Source: Flavobacteriaceae bacterium (GTDB lineage Bacteria; Bacteroidota; Bacteroidia; Flavobacteriales; Flavobacteriaceae). From it: 34,662 bases of DNA. Below are positions 26,232-34,662 of this stretch, one piece after another. The position numbers and the translations under genes are program-made. Positions within the stretch are counted from its first letter, which is position 1; the number at the start of each line of letters is the position of its first letter. The stretch covers positions 1-34,662 of the forward strand of contig JAURBX010000004.1 of assembly GCA_030828745.1 (NCBI GenBank), written 5' to 3'. The notes under the pieces were generated by a model. That model saw only the letters and a program-made list of their open reading frames with translations. It ran no database searches and was not told where the DNA came from.

Positions 26232-27478
26232 TAGGTCAAGGCTATTTTTTTAAGCTGTATTCGATCTGTTTTACCCGATGATAATAAGGGCCAATGAGTG
26301 ACAGAAATAATTTTTTTTGGAGTACTTAGTGCACCTAATTCGGTTCTCAAATGGGATAGGGCGTCTTTTTTTTTTTGAAAGGTAATCTGCTTTGAAGTTA
26401 TCGCAATCAATTCATTTTCTTTCAAAGTGTTTGGTATAGTTATGACAACTACTTCTTCTGTTTTTAAATATTTTTTCAAGGCTTTTTCTGGTAATTCAAG
26501 CGATACTTTTTTCCCGGATATCGAAATGCTTAGGTCAGATCTACCACAAAAGTAAAGGTGGTTTGAGTTATCTAAATAGCCTAGATCTCCCACACAAATG
26601 TAACCTCTTTTGTTGCGTAATGTCATATCATTCCCCAGAATAATTTTCGAATAAAGTTGATTGCTTTTTACCCAAATTGAGCCCTTAGTATTATTAGGTA
26701 CTGGCTGATGGCTTTTGTCTAATATTTCAACTTTTACATTTGGGCACAGTTTCCCTACTGAATCAACGGGACAACTTGGAGTTTTTATTGATATATAGCT
26801 TGTCTCTGTAGCCCCAAAAAACTCTCTAATTTGAGCATGGGGAACAATTTGTTGAAATTCAGAAATTAGAGTTGAATTTACTTGAGCACCCCCTACCAAA
26901 ACAAATTTTATTGACTCGATGGCTAGACTTGATGATTGTTTAAAATGTTTAATGAGTATCGAAATATGCGGCGGGGTGGCATATAGTATACTTGGTTTTG
27001 ATGAATTGCATTCCTCAAAAAAACGTTTAGCAGAAAAAAAAGGGAGTATAGTTGGGGTTGTTTTTCGATAAAAACTCTCTAAGAGCCCAAAAAAATGTAG
27101 TGAATGCGATAGACTTCCAATAATCATGCAAGAACTATCCCTTGGATAATCAAGGAGATTTTGTTGGATATTAAAACTATGCTTCCAACTTGCGAAAGTT
27201 CTTAGTACCGCTTTTGGATGTCCGTTAGAATTTGAGCTAAAACAAATAAGATGTTGTTCTTTTAATGCTGATTTCAGCGTATAAAGAGATGAAAAGGGAG
27301 TGGATTCTAGTTCTTGTTGAAAATAACAAAGCGTTTTTTGATCTATAATTCCAAATGAGTATCCCTTTTTAATGAGAGTTTGAAGATATGAAGAACATGT
27401 ATTGATCTCTTGGTCAATAAAAAGTAAACTTTTTTTTGAGGGACTAACACGCTCTAATATAAAGTCTATTACTTTCAT
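26231..27478 (-). CDS. Short AMP-dependent acyl-CoA ligase-like protein
   Basis: 415 aa, short against the usual 500-560; most of the N-terminal subdomain is missing or reduced. The adenylation motifs remain: CFSSNSNGHPKAVLRT (A3/P-loop, about 75-90), EFFGATETS (A5), GDLGYLDN and YFCGRSD (A7/A8 hinge), and the catalytic Lys region SGKTDRIQLKK (A10) at the end. The C-terminal mobile domain is complete. The enzyme should adenylate a carboxylic acid and probably load CoA. It is coupled to the degenerate thiolase by a TAATG overlap, so its product may be that protein's substrate. Substrate unknown; fatty or dicarboxylic acids are guesses. Confidence 0.85.
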   Translation of the reverse strand: MKVIDFILERVSPSKKSLLFIDQEINTCSSYLQTLIKKGYSFGIIDQKTLCYFQQELESTPFSSLYTLKSALKEQHLICFSSNSNGHPKAVLRTFASWKHSFNIQQNLLDYPRDSSCMIIGSLSHSLHFFGLLESFYRKTTPTILPFFSAKRFFEECNSSKPSILYATPPHISILIKHFKQSSSLAIESIKFVLVGGAQVNSTLISEFQQIVPHAQIREFFGATETSYISIKTPSCPVDSVGKLCPNVKVEILDKSHQPVPNNTKGSIWVKSNQLYSKIILGNDMTLRNKRGYICVGDLGYLDNSNHLYFCGRSDLSISISGKKVSLELPEKALKKYLKTEEVVVITIPNTLKENELIAITSKQITFQKKKDALSHLRTELGALSTPKKIISVTHWPLLSSGKTDRIQLKKIALT

Positions 27479-27606
27479 GACTCATAATTTTGGTAAAGAA
27501 AAAGTATCGAAGAATGATCTATAATAAAAGACATTAATAGTTTCATATTTAATAAACCTGAGAAACTATTGAAGCTAAAAAACTTTCTTCAACCAGTTAA
27601 GTCATT

Positions 27607-28725
27607 TTATTCATTAAGCATAACAGGCATAACCAGCATGGTGACATGTTCACCTTCTTCCGTATGATCTAAAGGGGTTAATATTCCCGCTCTATTGGGT
27701 AGTGACATGGAAAGTTTAATTTGTTCACACTCCATATTGTTGAGCATTTCAATTAGGAATCGTGAGTTAAATCCAATTTGAATGTCATCTCCTTGGTAAT
27801 CACAATCTAGTCGCTCTTCGGCACTATTGCTATAATCAAAATCTTCAGCAGAAATTTGTAAAGCTGCTCCTGCTATTTTTAAACGAATTTGATGGGTCGT
27901 TTTATTTGAAAAAATACTTACTCTACGAACAGAATTTAAAAAGCTGACACGACTTACTTGCATTTGGTTGGGGTTTTCCTTTGGGATCACCGCTTCATAA
28001 TTAGGGTATTTACCATCAATCAGTCTACAAGTTAATGTTGAGTCACCGAATCTAAACTGTGCATTGGTGTCATTGTATTCAATTGCTATTTCTTCTGCTG
28101 TACCTTGCAATATACCTTTCAATAACTGTAGGGGTTTTTTGGGCATAATAAATTCAGAGGTATCATTGGCAGTTACATCACTACGAGTGTATTTCACCAA
28201 TTTGTGGGCGTCTGTAGCCACAAAAGTCAAAGATTCTGTTGAAAATTGAAAAAACACACCACTCATTACAGGCCGTAAGTCATCATTTCCACTGGCAAAT
28301 AAAGTACTGTTGATTGCAGTATATAAAACATCACTTTGAATCACAGTTTTCTTTGCGTCATTTACTTGAGCTGCTTTTGGAAACTCATTTCCCTCAACAT
28401 AAGCCACTGCATATTTACCGTTATTGGCGCTTATTTCAACAGTATTCTTTTCGGTTTTGATGAAAGTCAAAGGTTGCTCAGGAAATGTTTTCAAAGTATC
28501 TAAAAGCAGTCGAGCAGGGAGGGCAACCATGCTGTTACTATCAGACTCAACCGAGATACGAGTCGAAAAAGTAGTCTCCAAATCAGAAGCAGTTAGGGTC
28601 AAGCTATTTCCGTTGATTTCAAAAAGAAAATTATCTAAAATAGGAAGGGTATTGGTACTGTTAATTACTCCTCCTAGCATTTGGAGTTCCTTGAGTAGGG
28701 CGGCACTGGAAACAATAAATTTCAT
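27607..28725 (-). CDS. dnaN: DNA polymerase III subunit beta (sliding clamp)
   Basis: 372 aa from the ATG at 28725. The dimeric ring clamps DNA polymerase III onto DNA. The three repeated clamp domains are visible: MKFIVSSAALLKELQMLGGVINSTNTLPILDNFLF at the start (about 1-120), a middle domain (about 130-245) with LFASGNDDLRPVMSGVFFQ and DAHKLVKY, and a C-terminal domain with the usual ending hydrophobic and acidic segment MLVMPVMLNE. An upstream in-frame TTG lies inside a -7 promoter box (28741-28748) and is rejected as start. The gene is the only replication gene here besides dnaB; no dnaA or oriC is seen nearby, as is common in Bacteroidota. Confidence 0.96.
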   Translation of the reverse strand: MKFIVSSAALLKELQMLGGVINSTNTLPILDNFLFEINGNSLTLTASDLETTFSTRISVESDSNSMVALPARLLLDTLKTFPEQPLTFIKTEKNTVEISANNGKYAVAYVEGNEFPKAAQVNDAKKTVIQSDVLYTAINSTLFASGNDDLRPVMSGVFFQFSTESLTFVATDAHKLVKYTRSDVTANDTSEFIMPKKPLQLLKGILQGTAEEIAIEYNDTNAQFRFGDSTLTCRLIDGKYPNYEAVIPKENPNQMQVSRVSFLNSVRRVSIFSNKTTHQIRLKIAGAALQISAEDFDYSNSAEERLDCDYQGDDIQIGFNSRFLIEMLNNMECEQIKLSMSLPNRAGILTPLDHTEEGEHVTMLVMPVMLNE

Positions 28726-28740
28726 ATAAATGATTTCTCC

Positions 28741-28748
28741 CAAAGATA
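28741..28748 (-). promoter_or_regulatory. Putative -7 promoter box for dnaN
   Basis: TATCTTTG on the minus strand is an exact TAnnTTTG match, 15 bases before the dnaN ATG. It implies a leader of about 10 bases and shows why the upstream TTG is not the start. Confidence 0.5.
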
Positions 28749-28787
28749 TTTGAAATGCACCGAATCCTAAAAGAAACTTATCAACAG

Positions 28788-31175
28788 TTATACTCTTAAC
28801 TGTTTACTTCTAATGAGTTGATTTACAAGTCCAATTCCAAGTCCTAATAGTAGGGGAAACAGCAACATACAGGCTTTCCAAAAAGAAGCGTTTTCAATTA
28901 TTTTCTCCTCTGCTAAAAAAGCTAGATTCCATGTTTTCTTTCTCAAGGATAAGCGTTCTTGATTTGCTGTCAAAGAATAAATTCCATTCATTATGAGGTC
29001 CTTGTTAGAATAAAAATTATTCGTCCATTTATCATAACCTAAACTCATGGGCTGACCTTTATCTGTTTGATTTTCAGCAAAATTCCCATCACCAAAAACA
29101 ATAAGATCAATAGTTCCTTTTTCTTGGTTGTTTTCTAAAGAAAGGGGTTTTATTCGATTTGAAAATAATGAAGTTTGATCTCCCTGAATTTGCACTCCAA
29201 GTATTTTTGCAGGCTCGTTAAATTGAGAGGGCTGAATTTTCACCATGACCTGATCTAAGTTGACGATTGCAGGTACGGGTATCGTTTGTGTATACTCAGA
29301 AGATTGAAGTAAAATTGTTTTTCTTAGGGCATTTGGAAGGGTGTCAATGGGACTGACAAATTGCGTTAAGACAGGGCCAAGGTCTTTTCCAATAATGTTA
29401 TCATTTTCGGGTTTAGAAAGGGGATAATATGGCCAAGGATAGGGGACGTATTGACTATTTTCTTCACTTCCATTGGCCAAAACAATAGGAGCGCTATACA
29501 AATCTTTGATTAGCTCTTTACGCACTCGGATTCCGAAATTGAAGAAGTAATCATCCAGATTGAGTTCTCTGGGAAATCCATAGGTTTTTCCTTTAATATT
29601 AAAAAGACTGTCCCGATCAAGACCTAAACCATCTACAAGCCAAAATTGTTTTCCTCCAGATAAAGCATGTTGGTCTAAAATATACTTTTCGGTTTGAGTA
29701 AAGGCGGTTTTGGGATTTGAAATGAATAAAGCATCAAAACGAGTAAGGTTTTTTAAACTTTGCTGTGGACTTACTTTTTCTTGCTTTAAATCAAATGCTG
29801 CAAGATTGTAATAAGGACTTAAGCTTTGAAGAAGGTCAGCGATTTTGATATCTTCTGAAGTCTCGTGTGAGGTAAGGACTGCCAGATTTTGTTTCTCTTT
29901 TAGTGTGATTTTATAAATACCATCCATGATGTGGTATTCTAATTGTTGGAGAGAACGAACCAATTTATCATTTTCCGTATCCCCCAATTGTTTTTGAAGT
30001 AAAGACACACGTTCAGAACGTTCTCCTCTATTGACAATAATCCATGGAAAAATTAGATTTTCATTTCGCTTACCTTCCTTATTTTCAACTACTATTTCTG
30101 GAGTCATTCCATACCGTTGCATTTCTGTTATAACTTGCTTATTGGTCCCAATCTCAAAGGGATCGTTATAACTAATGATGAATTGATTGGAATAACTTTG
30201 TAGTTGATTAAGAAAAGTATCCAGTTCATTTCTAAAGCGTAAATAAGGTCCAGGTAATTCTCCTGATAGAAAAACATCTAAGCGTATTGGCTCGTCTAGG
30301 GTTTGAATTTTGGATATTGTACTCGGCGAAAGACTATAGCGTTTATCTACAGTCAAGTCCAGTTGAAAATGTGCTTTATTACTCAAGTAGACCGCAAGTA
30401 AGGTTCCAATAAAAATAATTAGGGGCATTTTAATTACTTTGATTAACCCGCCTTTATTTTCTACTTGTTGAACTCCCAGAAGGAAATATCCAGTCAAAAA
30501 ACCTGTAAAATAGAGTGTGGTTTTAAAAGTTAATACCCCTCGGCTTATATTCAAATAATGTGCATAAATACCAATCTCATTAATGAATTTAAAAAGAGCA
30601 TTATTAGTAGTGAAATCAGCAATAAAAAACCACAAATAAAATTGAGAAAAACAGCCTAAAACCGCAACTAAAAATGAGACTACTTGATTCTGAAAGAGGA
30701 GAGAACTGATCAGACTAATGACCATAAAAAGTAAACCAACAAAGATCAGCCCTAAATAGGAACCTAAAACACTACCAAAATCAATAAAGGAATCGGGAGC
30801 TAACAGGGATTGAATGGCAAATAAATTGATGCTTGTTGGTAGTAAAGCAATTCCAAAAACAATAATAATTCCTAACAACTTTCCAGCATAAATTTCCCAA
30901 GCCGCTAGAGGTTTAGTAAGCATCAATTCAAAAGTACCACTTGCAATCTCTTCCGAAAAACTTCGCATGCTTAAGGTAGGAATGAGAATTAGAAAAAGCC
31001 AAGGCGATAATTCGAAGAAGGGAGTAAAATCTCCAAACCCAGAGTTGAGAATACTAAATGGAGTGTCAAAAAACCACAATAAAAGGGAATTCACAATCAA
31101 ATAAGTCCCGATAACTAGATAACCTATTGGACTGCTGAAGAAAAAACGCAACTCTCTTTTTGCAATACTCCACAT
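28788..31175 (-). CDS. Fused GldF-GldG gliding-motility ABC transporter component
   Basis: 795 aa from the ATG at 31175. Residues about 1-240 match GldF, an ABC-2-type permease with about six membrane segments (MWSIAKRELRFFFSSPIGYLVIGTYLI; FSEEIASGTFELMLTKPL; IYAHYLNISRGVLTF). The rest matches GldG: a membrane segment (PLIIFIGTLLAVYLSN), then HFQLDLTVDKRYSLSPST and SYNDPFEI, a large periplasmic region, and a final C-terminal membrane anchor (CMLLFPLLLGLGIGL). In Flavobacterium johnsoniae these are two proteins of about 241 and 563 aa; here there is one open frame with no stop between them. With GldA they form an ABC transporter needed for gliding there. The gene starts 2 bases after the DUF62 stop. 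Confidence 0.9.
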   Translation of the reverse strand: MWSIAKRELRFFFSSPIGYLVIGTYLIVNSLLLWFFDTPFSILNSGFGDFTPFFELSPWLFLILIPTLSMRSFSEEIASGTFELMLTKPLAAWEIYAGKLLGIIIVFGIALLPTSINLFAIQSLLAPDSFIDFGSVLGSYLGLIFVGLLFMVISLISSLLFQNQVVSFLVAVLGCFSQFYLWFFIADFTTNNALFKFINEIGIYAHYLNISRGVLTFKTTLYFTGFLTGYFLLGVQQVENKGGLIKVIKMPLIIFIGTLLAVYLSNKAHFQLDLTVDKRYSLSPSTISKIQTLDEPIRLDVFLSGELPGPYLRFRNELDTFLNQLQSYSNQFIISYNDPFEIGTNKQVITEMQRYGMTPEIVVENKEGKRNENLIFPWIIVNRGERSERVSLLQKQLGDTENDKLVRSLQQLEYHIMDGIYKITLKEKQNLAVLTSHETSEDIKIADLLQSLSPYYNLAAFDLKQEKVSPQQSLKNLTRFDALFISNPKTAFTQTEKYILDQHALSGGKQFWLVDGLGLDRDSLFNIKGKTYGFPRELNLDDYFFNFGIRVRKELIKDLYSAPIVLANGSEENSQYVPYPWPYYPLSKPENDNIIGKDLGPVLTQFVSPIDTLPNALRKTILLQSSEYTQTIPVPAIVNLDQVMVKIQPSQFNEPAKILGVQIQGDQTSLFSNRIKPLSLENNQEKGTIDLIVFGDGNFAENQTDKGQPMSLGYDKWTNNFYSNKDLIMNGIYSLTANQERLSLRKKTWNLAFLAEEKIIENASFWKACMLLFPLLLGLGIGLVNQLIRSKQLRV

Positions 31176-31177
31176 AA

Positions 31178-32008
31178 TCAATCAAATTTTATTGTTATTG
31201 GATCTCGGTAGTCCAAGCCAAAAAGGGAACTTGCACTCCCAACAGTCAGCGGATTACTTTTGTAAACCGCTAATTCTAAATGTCCAGCAGAATTAAATAA
31301 GGCTAATTTCTTACCGTCCTCTTCGCGTTTTTCTTTGGGTAGCTTGAAATCAATTGCTTTGCTGTAACTTTCATAAATTTTACGAAATTTAAGGGTTCTT
31401 GCAAAAATGGTAAAAGGTCTTGTTTTCCCTATTTCTTTAAAAAGTTTAATGGTAATATTGGTGACAACATTACCGTAATTATCAATGTAGATAACACTTC
31501 CCAATATTTGATTTCCCTCTGGGTTAATTACGGGTTTTACATTTGTGAGTTCACGAATTTCCTTGATGGGATTTCCAATCACTTCCAAGGTTCCATTTCT
31601 CGCAATATGAGCTGCAACATGAATGAATACATCCAAAACTGGAAAAGAGGTGACTACTGAGTTGTGAATATTAATTGCCACTGTTTTTTTTGCTTTTAAG
31701 CCTTCTTTGATTAAAGAGAAAATGCCATTGTCTGCTCCGATAAAAAAGTGCCCTTCAAATTCCATCGCCAGATGAATGTTTTCTGGTGTCAGTTCGGATT
31801 CTACTCCGATAATATGAATACTTCCCTTTGGAAAAGCAGAAAAAGCATTCTTTAAGATATAAGCCGTTTCTGAATGGTTGTAGGGGGTTATTTGATGAGA
31901 AATGTCGATTATGGAAGCTTCTGGAATATGATTCAACAGAGCCGCTTTTATTACTGCAATTGAATAATCTTTATGGCCAAAATCGGTAGTCAACGTAATG
32001 ATGGTCAT
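31178..32008 (-). CDS. SAM hydroxide adenosyltransferase-family (DUF62) protein
   Basis: 276 aa. The two-domain DUF62 fold is indicated by LTTDFGHKDYSIAVIKAAL at the N-terminus (TTDFG 7-11), HIIGVESELTPENIHLAM (about 65-82), FFIGADNGIFSLI (88-100), and the C-terminal domain with VIYIDNYGNVVTNI. Studied members hydrolyse S-adenosylmethionine to adenosine and methionine with an Asp-Arg-His triad. Here the Asp is Glu70, the Arg position is not an Arg, and the His in the usual FHGRD is replaced (SFPVLDVF). I recall similar changes in other Bacteroidota members. The gene is followed 2 bases later by the GldF-GldG fusion, and diverges from phoH. Confidence 0.85.
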   Translation of the reverse strand: MTIITLTTDFGHKDYSIAVIKAALLNHIPEASIIDISHQITPYNHSETAYILKNAFSAFPKGSIHIIGVESELTPENIHLAMEFEGHFFIGADNGIFSLIKEGLKAKKTVAINIHNSVVTSFPVLDVFIHVAAHIARNGTLEVIGNPIKEIRELTNVKPVINPEGNQILGSVIYIDNYGNVVTNITIKLFKEIGKTRPFTIFARTLKFRKIYESYSKAIDFKLPKEKREEDGKKLALFNSAGHLELAVYKSNPLTVGSASSLFGLDYRDPITIKFD

Positions 32009-32107
32009 AAACTAAAAAATCTAATATTAATTAAGTAAAATTATCCTATTTTTATACGCAGACTTATTCCTGCATCACAAAAATAATTTATTTTAAACTA
32101 CCAGCCT

Positions 32108-33061
32108 TTGAATGAAATAAAAATTGATTTATCTGAAATAAATACACAAGAATTTTTTGGAGATCAAAATGCGAATATAGCAAAGCTCCGTACCTATTTT
32201 CCTAAGATTAAAATTGTAGCAAGAGGATCATCTTTTAAAGCGTATGGAGAAGAGAATCAGCTAGTTGAATTAAAAAAGCGTGTCGCACTTTTAATTTCTC
32301 ACTTTGGAAAATTTAATGTTTTAAATGATGAAATTATAGATCGTATTGTCTTGGCAGGAAATGAAGAAAATATTGAATTGAACTCAGGCACGGAAATTCC
32401 GATTCTTCATGGGGTAGGAGGAAAAATTATAAAAGCTAAAACCTTCAATCAGAAGCGTTTGGTGGAATCCATGCGAAAAAATGATATGGTATTTGCTATT
32501 GGCCCTGCGGGTACGGGTAAGACCTATACAGGGGTTGCCTTAGCAGTCAATGCGCTCAAAGAAAAGCAAGTAAAACGAATTATACTCACTCGACCTGCGG
32601 TCGAGGCTGGTGAAAATTTAGGTTTTTTACCTGGTGATTTGAATGAAAAACTGGATCCTTACATGCAGCCGCTTTATGATGCGCTTAGAGATATGATTCC
32701 AAGCGAAAAATTAAAAAGTCATATAGAAAAAGGAATCATTCAAATTGCTCCCTTGGCTTTTATGCGTGGACGAACTCTCGATAATGCTTTTGTTATTTTG
32801 GATGAAGCTCAAAATACCACCCACGCACAAATGAAAATGTTTCTAACACGAATGGGAAAGAATGCAAAGTTTATGATCACGGGAGATCCAGGACAAATTG
32901 ACTTACCCAGACGTGTAATTTCAGGATTGAAAGAAGCGCTTTTAATTTTAAAGAATGCTTCAGGGATAGGAATTATTTACCTTGATGATAAAGATGTTAT
33001 TCGACACCCATTAGTAAAGAAAGTAATTGAAGCTTATAAAAATATTGAACACGATAATTAA
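32108..33061 (+). CDS. PhoH-family ATPase/RNA helicase-like protein
   Basis: 317 aa. P-loop NTPase with Walker [13 protein letters not shown] (131-142), [28 protein letters not shown] and Walker [22 protein letters not shown], then [11 protein letters not shown]: all classic PhoH features. An N-terminal KH-like region (about 1-90) precedes it. PhoH proteins are linked to RNA metabolism and ribosome quality control, although the name comes from phosphate regulation. The start is TTG at 32108 ([12 protein letters not shown]...); the nearby ATG is out of frame and no other in-frame start fits. purC follows after 2 bases. Confidence 0.93.
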   Translation: MNEIKIDLSEINTQEFFGDQNANIAKLRTYFPKIKIVARGSSFKAYGEENQLVELKKRVALLISHFGKFNVLNDEIIDRIVLAGNEENIELNSGTEIPILHGVGGKIIKAKTFNQKRLVESMRKNDMVFAIGPAGTGKTYTGVALAVNALKEKQVKRIILTRPAVEAGENLGFLPGDLNEKLDPYMQPLYDALRDMIPSEKLKSHIEKGIIQIAPLAFMRGRTLDNAFVILDEAQNTTHAQMKMFLTRMGKNAKFMITGDPGQIDLPRRVISGLKEALLILKNASGIGIIYLDDKDVIRHPLVKKVIEAYKNIEHDN

Positions 33062-33063
33062 CT

Positions 33064-34014
33064 ATGTCAAACGCCTTAATGCATACGAGCCTTCAGTTAG
33101 AAGGATTGAAATCTAAATACACGGGAAAAGTTCGTGAAGTTTATCGTCTAGAAAACGAAACCTTAATCATGATAGCGACGGATAGACTATCTGCTTTTGA
33201 CGTTGTAATGCCCAAGGGAATCCCTTTTAAGGGTCAAATTCTAAATCAGATAGCGACTAAAATGTTAGAAGCGACTTCTGATATTGTTCCCAATTGGCTC
33301 CTTGCGACTCCAGATCCCAACGTTTCTGTGGGTGTCGCTTGTGATCCCTTCAAAATTGAAATGGTGATCCGAGGATATTTATCAGGACATGCAGCAAGAA
33401 CATACAAAAACGGAGGGCGTTTACTTTGTGGAGTCACGATGCCGGAGGGAATGATTGAAAACGATCCTTTTCCAACTCCCATAATTACACCAGCGACCAA
33501 GGCGGAAGAAGGCCATGATGAAGACATTTCAAGAGAAGATATTATCGCACAAGGTATTGTCAGTGAATCAGATTATTTGAAATTAGAATCCTATACCCAA
33601 AAGCTCTTTGCTCGAGGGACGGAAATAGCCAAAAAACAGGGTCTTATTTTAGTCGATACAAAATATGAATTTGGTAAAACTGCTTCTGGAGAAATTTTGC
33701 TGATTGATGAAATTCATACTCCAGATTCTTCGCGTTATTTTTATGAAGAGGGATATGATGAGCGACAAGCACAGGGATTACCTCAAAAGCAATTGTCAAA
33801 AGAATTTGTGAGACAATGGCTTATTTCTAATGGTTTTCAGGGGCTAGAGGGACAAGTCTTGCCTGAGATGAGTGACAGTTTGATTGATTCCATTTCAGAG
33901 CGATACATTGAATTGTATGAAAAAATCACAGGACAGTCTTTTGAAAAAGCGACTATTTCAAATATGCAAGAACGTATTCAAGAGAACATTTCAAATTATT
34001 TAAAAGGGTGCTAA
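33064..34014 (+). CDS. purC: Phosphoribosylaminoimidazole-succinocarboxamide synthase
   Basis: 316 aa, the longer Bacteroidota/eukaryote-like form of SAICAR synthase. It joins CAIR and aspartate with ATP in purine biosynthesis. Visible: [10 protein letters not shown] near residue 18 with the glycine-rich ATP site; [71 protein letters not shown]; and [16 protein letters not shown] with metal-binding residues. It is the second gene of a phoH-purC pair and ends immediately before the convergent pseudogene. Confidence 0.97.
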   Translation: MSNALMHTSLQLEGLKSKYTGKVREVYRLENETLIMIATDRLSAFDVVMPKGIPFKGQILNQIATKMLEATSDIVPNWLLATPDPNVSVGVACDPFKIEMVIRGYLSGHAARTYKNGGRLLCGVTMPEGMIENDPFPTPIITPATKAEEGHDEDISREDIIAQGIVSESDYLKLESYTQKLFARGTEIAKKQGLILVDTKYEFGKTASGEILLIDEIHTPDSSRYFYEEGYDERQAQGLPQKQLSKEFVRQWLISNGFQGLEGQVLPEMSDSLIDSISERYIELYEKITGQSFEKATISNMQERIQENISNYLKGC

Positions 34015-34662
34015 TTATTGAACATCATGAAGTTCTTCAATAACTTGAATAGCAAAGGGAAGGATTGGATTTTCATCTGAGCATTTTTTGTTTAATCTGA
34101 GCTTTATTGAAGTTTGGTATACGTTAAAGGAATTCTGAAAACTTTTTGCTTGATCTAACAAATGGGATGGACCCTTATCGTTGTAAAATAAAACTATTGG
34201 CGTATTTGTTTCCCATGGGGAAATTTCATTTTGTTTTAAAGCGTAAATAAAATCAGTATCCTCTCCACTTAAAATGCCGTCTGAAAAATTTGAATTAAAT
34301 ACTGATTCTGGTAATACCATGTTCAATTCAATGGAATCGATGGGAGTACCCATTTCAATATTTTCTGCATAGTCCTCTTTTAAGTAATGATTCCATCCGA
34401 ATGATAATTTGGGATAGATCGTTTTATAGCTCTGAATAAGTTTTAATAAATAGGTCAATTCTTTTTCATTTTGATTATTATTTAATACATTTTTAACCCA
34501 TTTTTTCTTTAATAACAACCCCTCTCCTGCAATTCACTTATCGATTGAAATGTCTTCTTTTCTTTCCATAAGCTGATGCATTGCTAGAGTTATAGGGGCT
34601 CCCTCTAAATACCCCGCGAGGGAGATTTTACTATCGTTTTTGATTCCATTTTCTTTAAAGTA
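34015..34662 (-). pseudogene. Broken alpha/beta-hydrolase (lipase/esterase-like) gene, partial
   Basis: A minus-strand gene running off the right edge. One frame is open except for a TGA at 34534-34536. Upstream of it the reading is ISLAGYLEGAPITLAMHQLME; downstream it continues IAGEGLLLKKKWVKNV to a normal C-terminus with IVLFYNDKGPSHLLDQA. The GYLEGA stretch aligns with the nucleophile elbow GYSEGG of alpha/beta hydrolases, with Leu (TTA) in place of Ser (TCA). Both the catalytic Ser loss and the stop point to a gene that is recently inactive. The remainder would be in neighbouring sequence. If the TGA is skipped, it is still unlikely to be an active esterase. Confidence 0.65.

Noticed and set aside
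1-34662. CRISPR arrays, tRNA/rRNA genes, insertion sequences, prophage or att sites
   Set aside because: No direct repeat arrays, cloverleaf genes, transposase or integrase frames were seen; intergenic gaps are mostly very short.

Overview
The window looks like the chromosome of a marine-type Flavobacteriaceae bacterium (phylum Bacteroidota). It is AT-rich. It carries phylum-typical genes: split transketolase, a SusD relic, GldF/GldG gliding components, a DUF5117-type metalloprotease, a PhoH ATPase and a sulfonolipid-type gene pair. Starts generally lack a Shine-Dalgarno sequence, and several sit just downstream of TAnnTTTG boxes, the known -7 element of Bacteroidota promoters. Species cannot be named from the sequence alone.

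Layout. 1-2000 (minus): the start of a probable outer-membrane beta-barrel protein and the two transketolase subunits. 2001-4960: a decaying accessory stretch with relics of an inositol dehydrogenase (IolG-like) and a class II aldolase, an intact PhoD-like phosphatase lipoprotein, and the C-terminal tail of a SusD-like protein with its terminator still in place. 4962-6803: a secreted enzyme joining a PI-PLC/GDPD-like domain to an alkaline phosphatase. 6972-12699 (plus): tgt, an LptF/LptG-family permease, an EamA transporter, accA and dnaB. 12712-14967 (minus): prfB with a programmed +1 frameshift, a HAD phosphatase and a GNAT acetyltransferase. 15126-25057 (plus): an ABC-F ATPase, a zinc metalloprotease, threonine aldolase, an oligopeptidase B-like lipoprotein, and a translationally coupled cysteine-synthase-fold enzyme plus alpha-oxoamine synthase. 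25071-32008 (minus): a degenerate thiolase with a short AMP-dependent ligase, dnaN, a fused GldF-GldG protein and a DUF62 protein. 32108-34014 (plus): phoH and purC. The right end holds a recently broken alpha/beta hydrolase.

How the genes may work together. The coupled pair at 22746-25057 fits cysteate synthesis followed by condensation with acyl-CoA, the entry to capnine-type sulfonolipids. These lipids have been tied to gliding motility, and gldF-gldG lies about 4 kb away. The left accessory region reads as a collapsing phosphate or inositol-phosphate scavenging locus: the surface phosphatases survive while the uptake (SusD) and inositol-catabolic genes are broken. I found no tRNA, rRNA, CRISPR array, IS element or phage. 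The most notable points are the GldF-GldG fusion, the thiolase missing two of four catalytic residues, the phosphodiesterase-phosphatase fusion beside inositol-gene relics, and the prfB frameshift.
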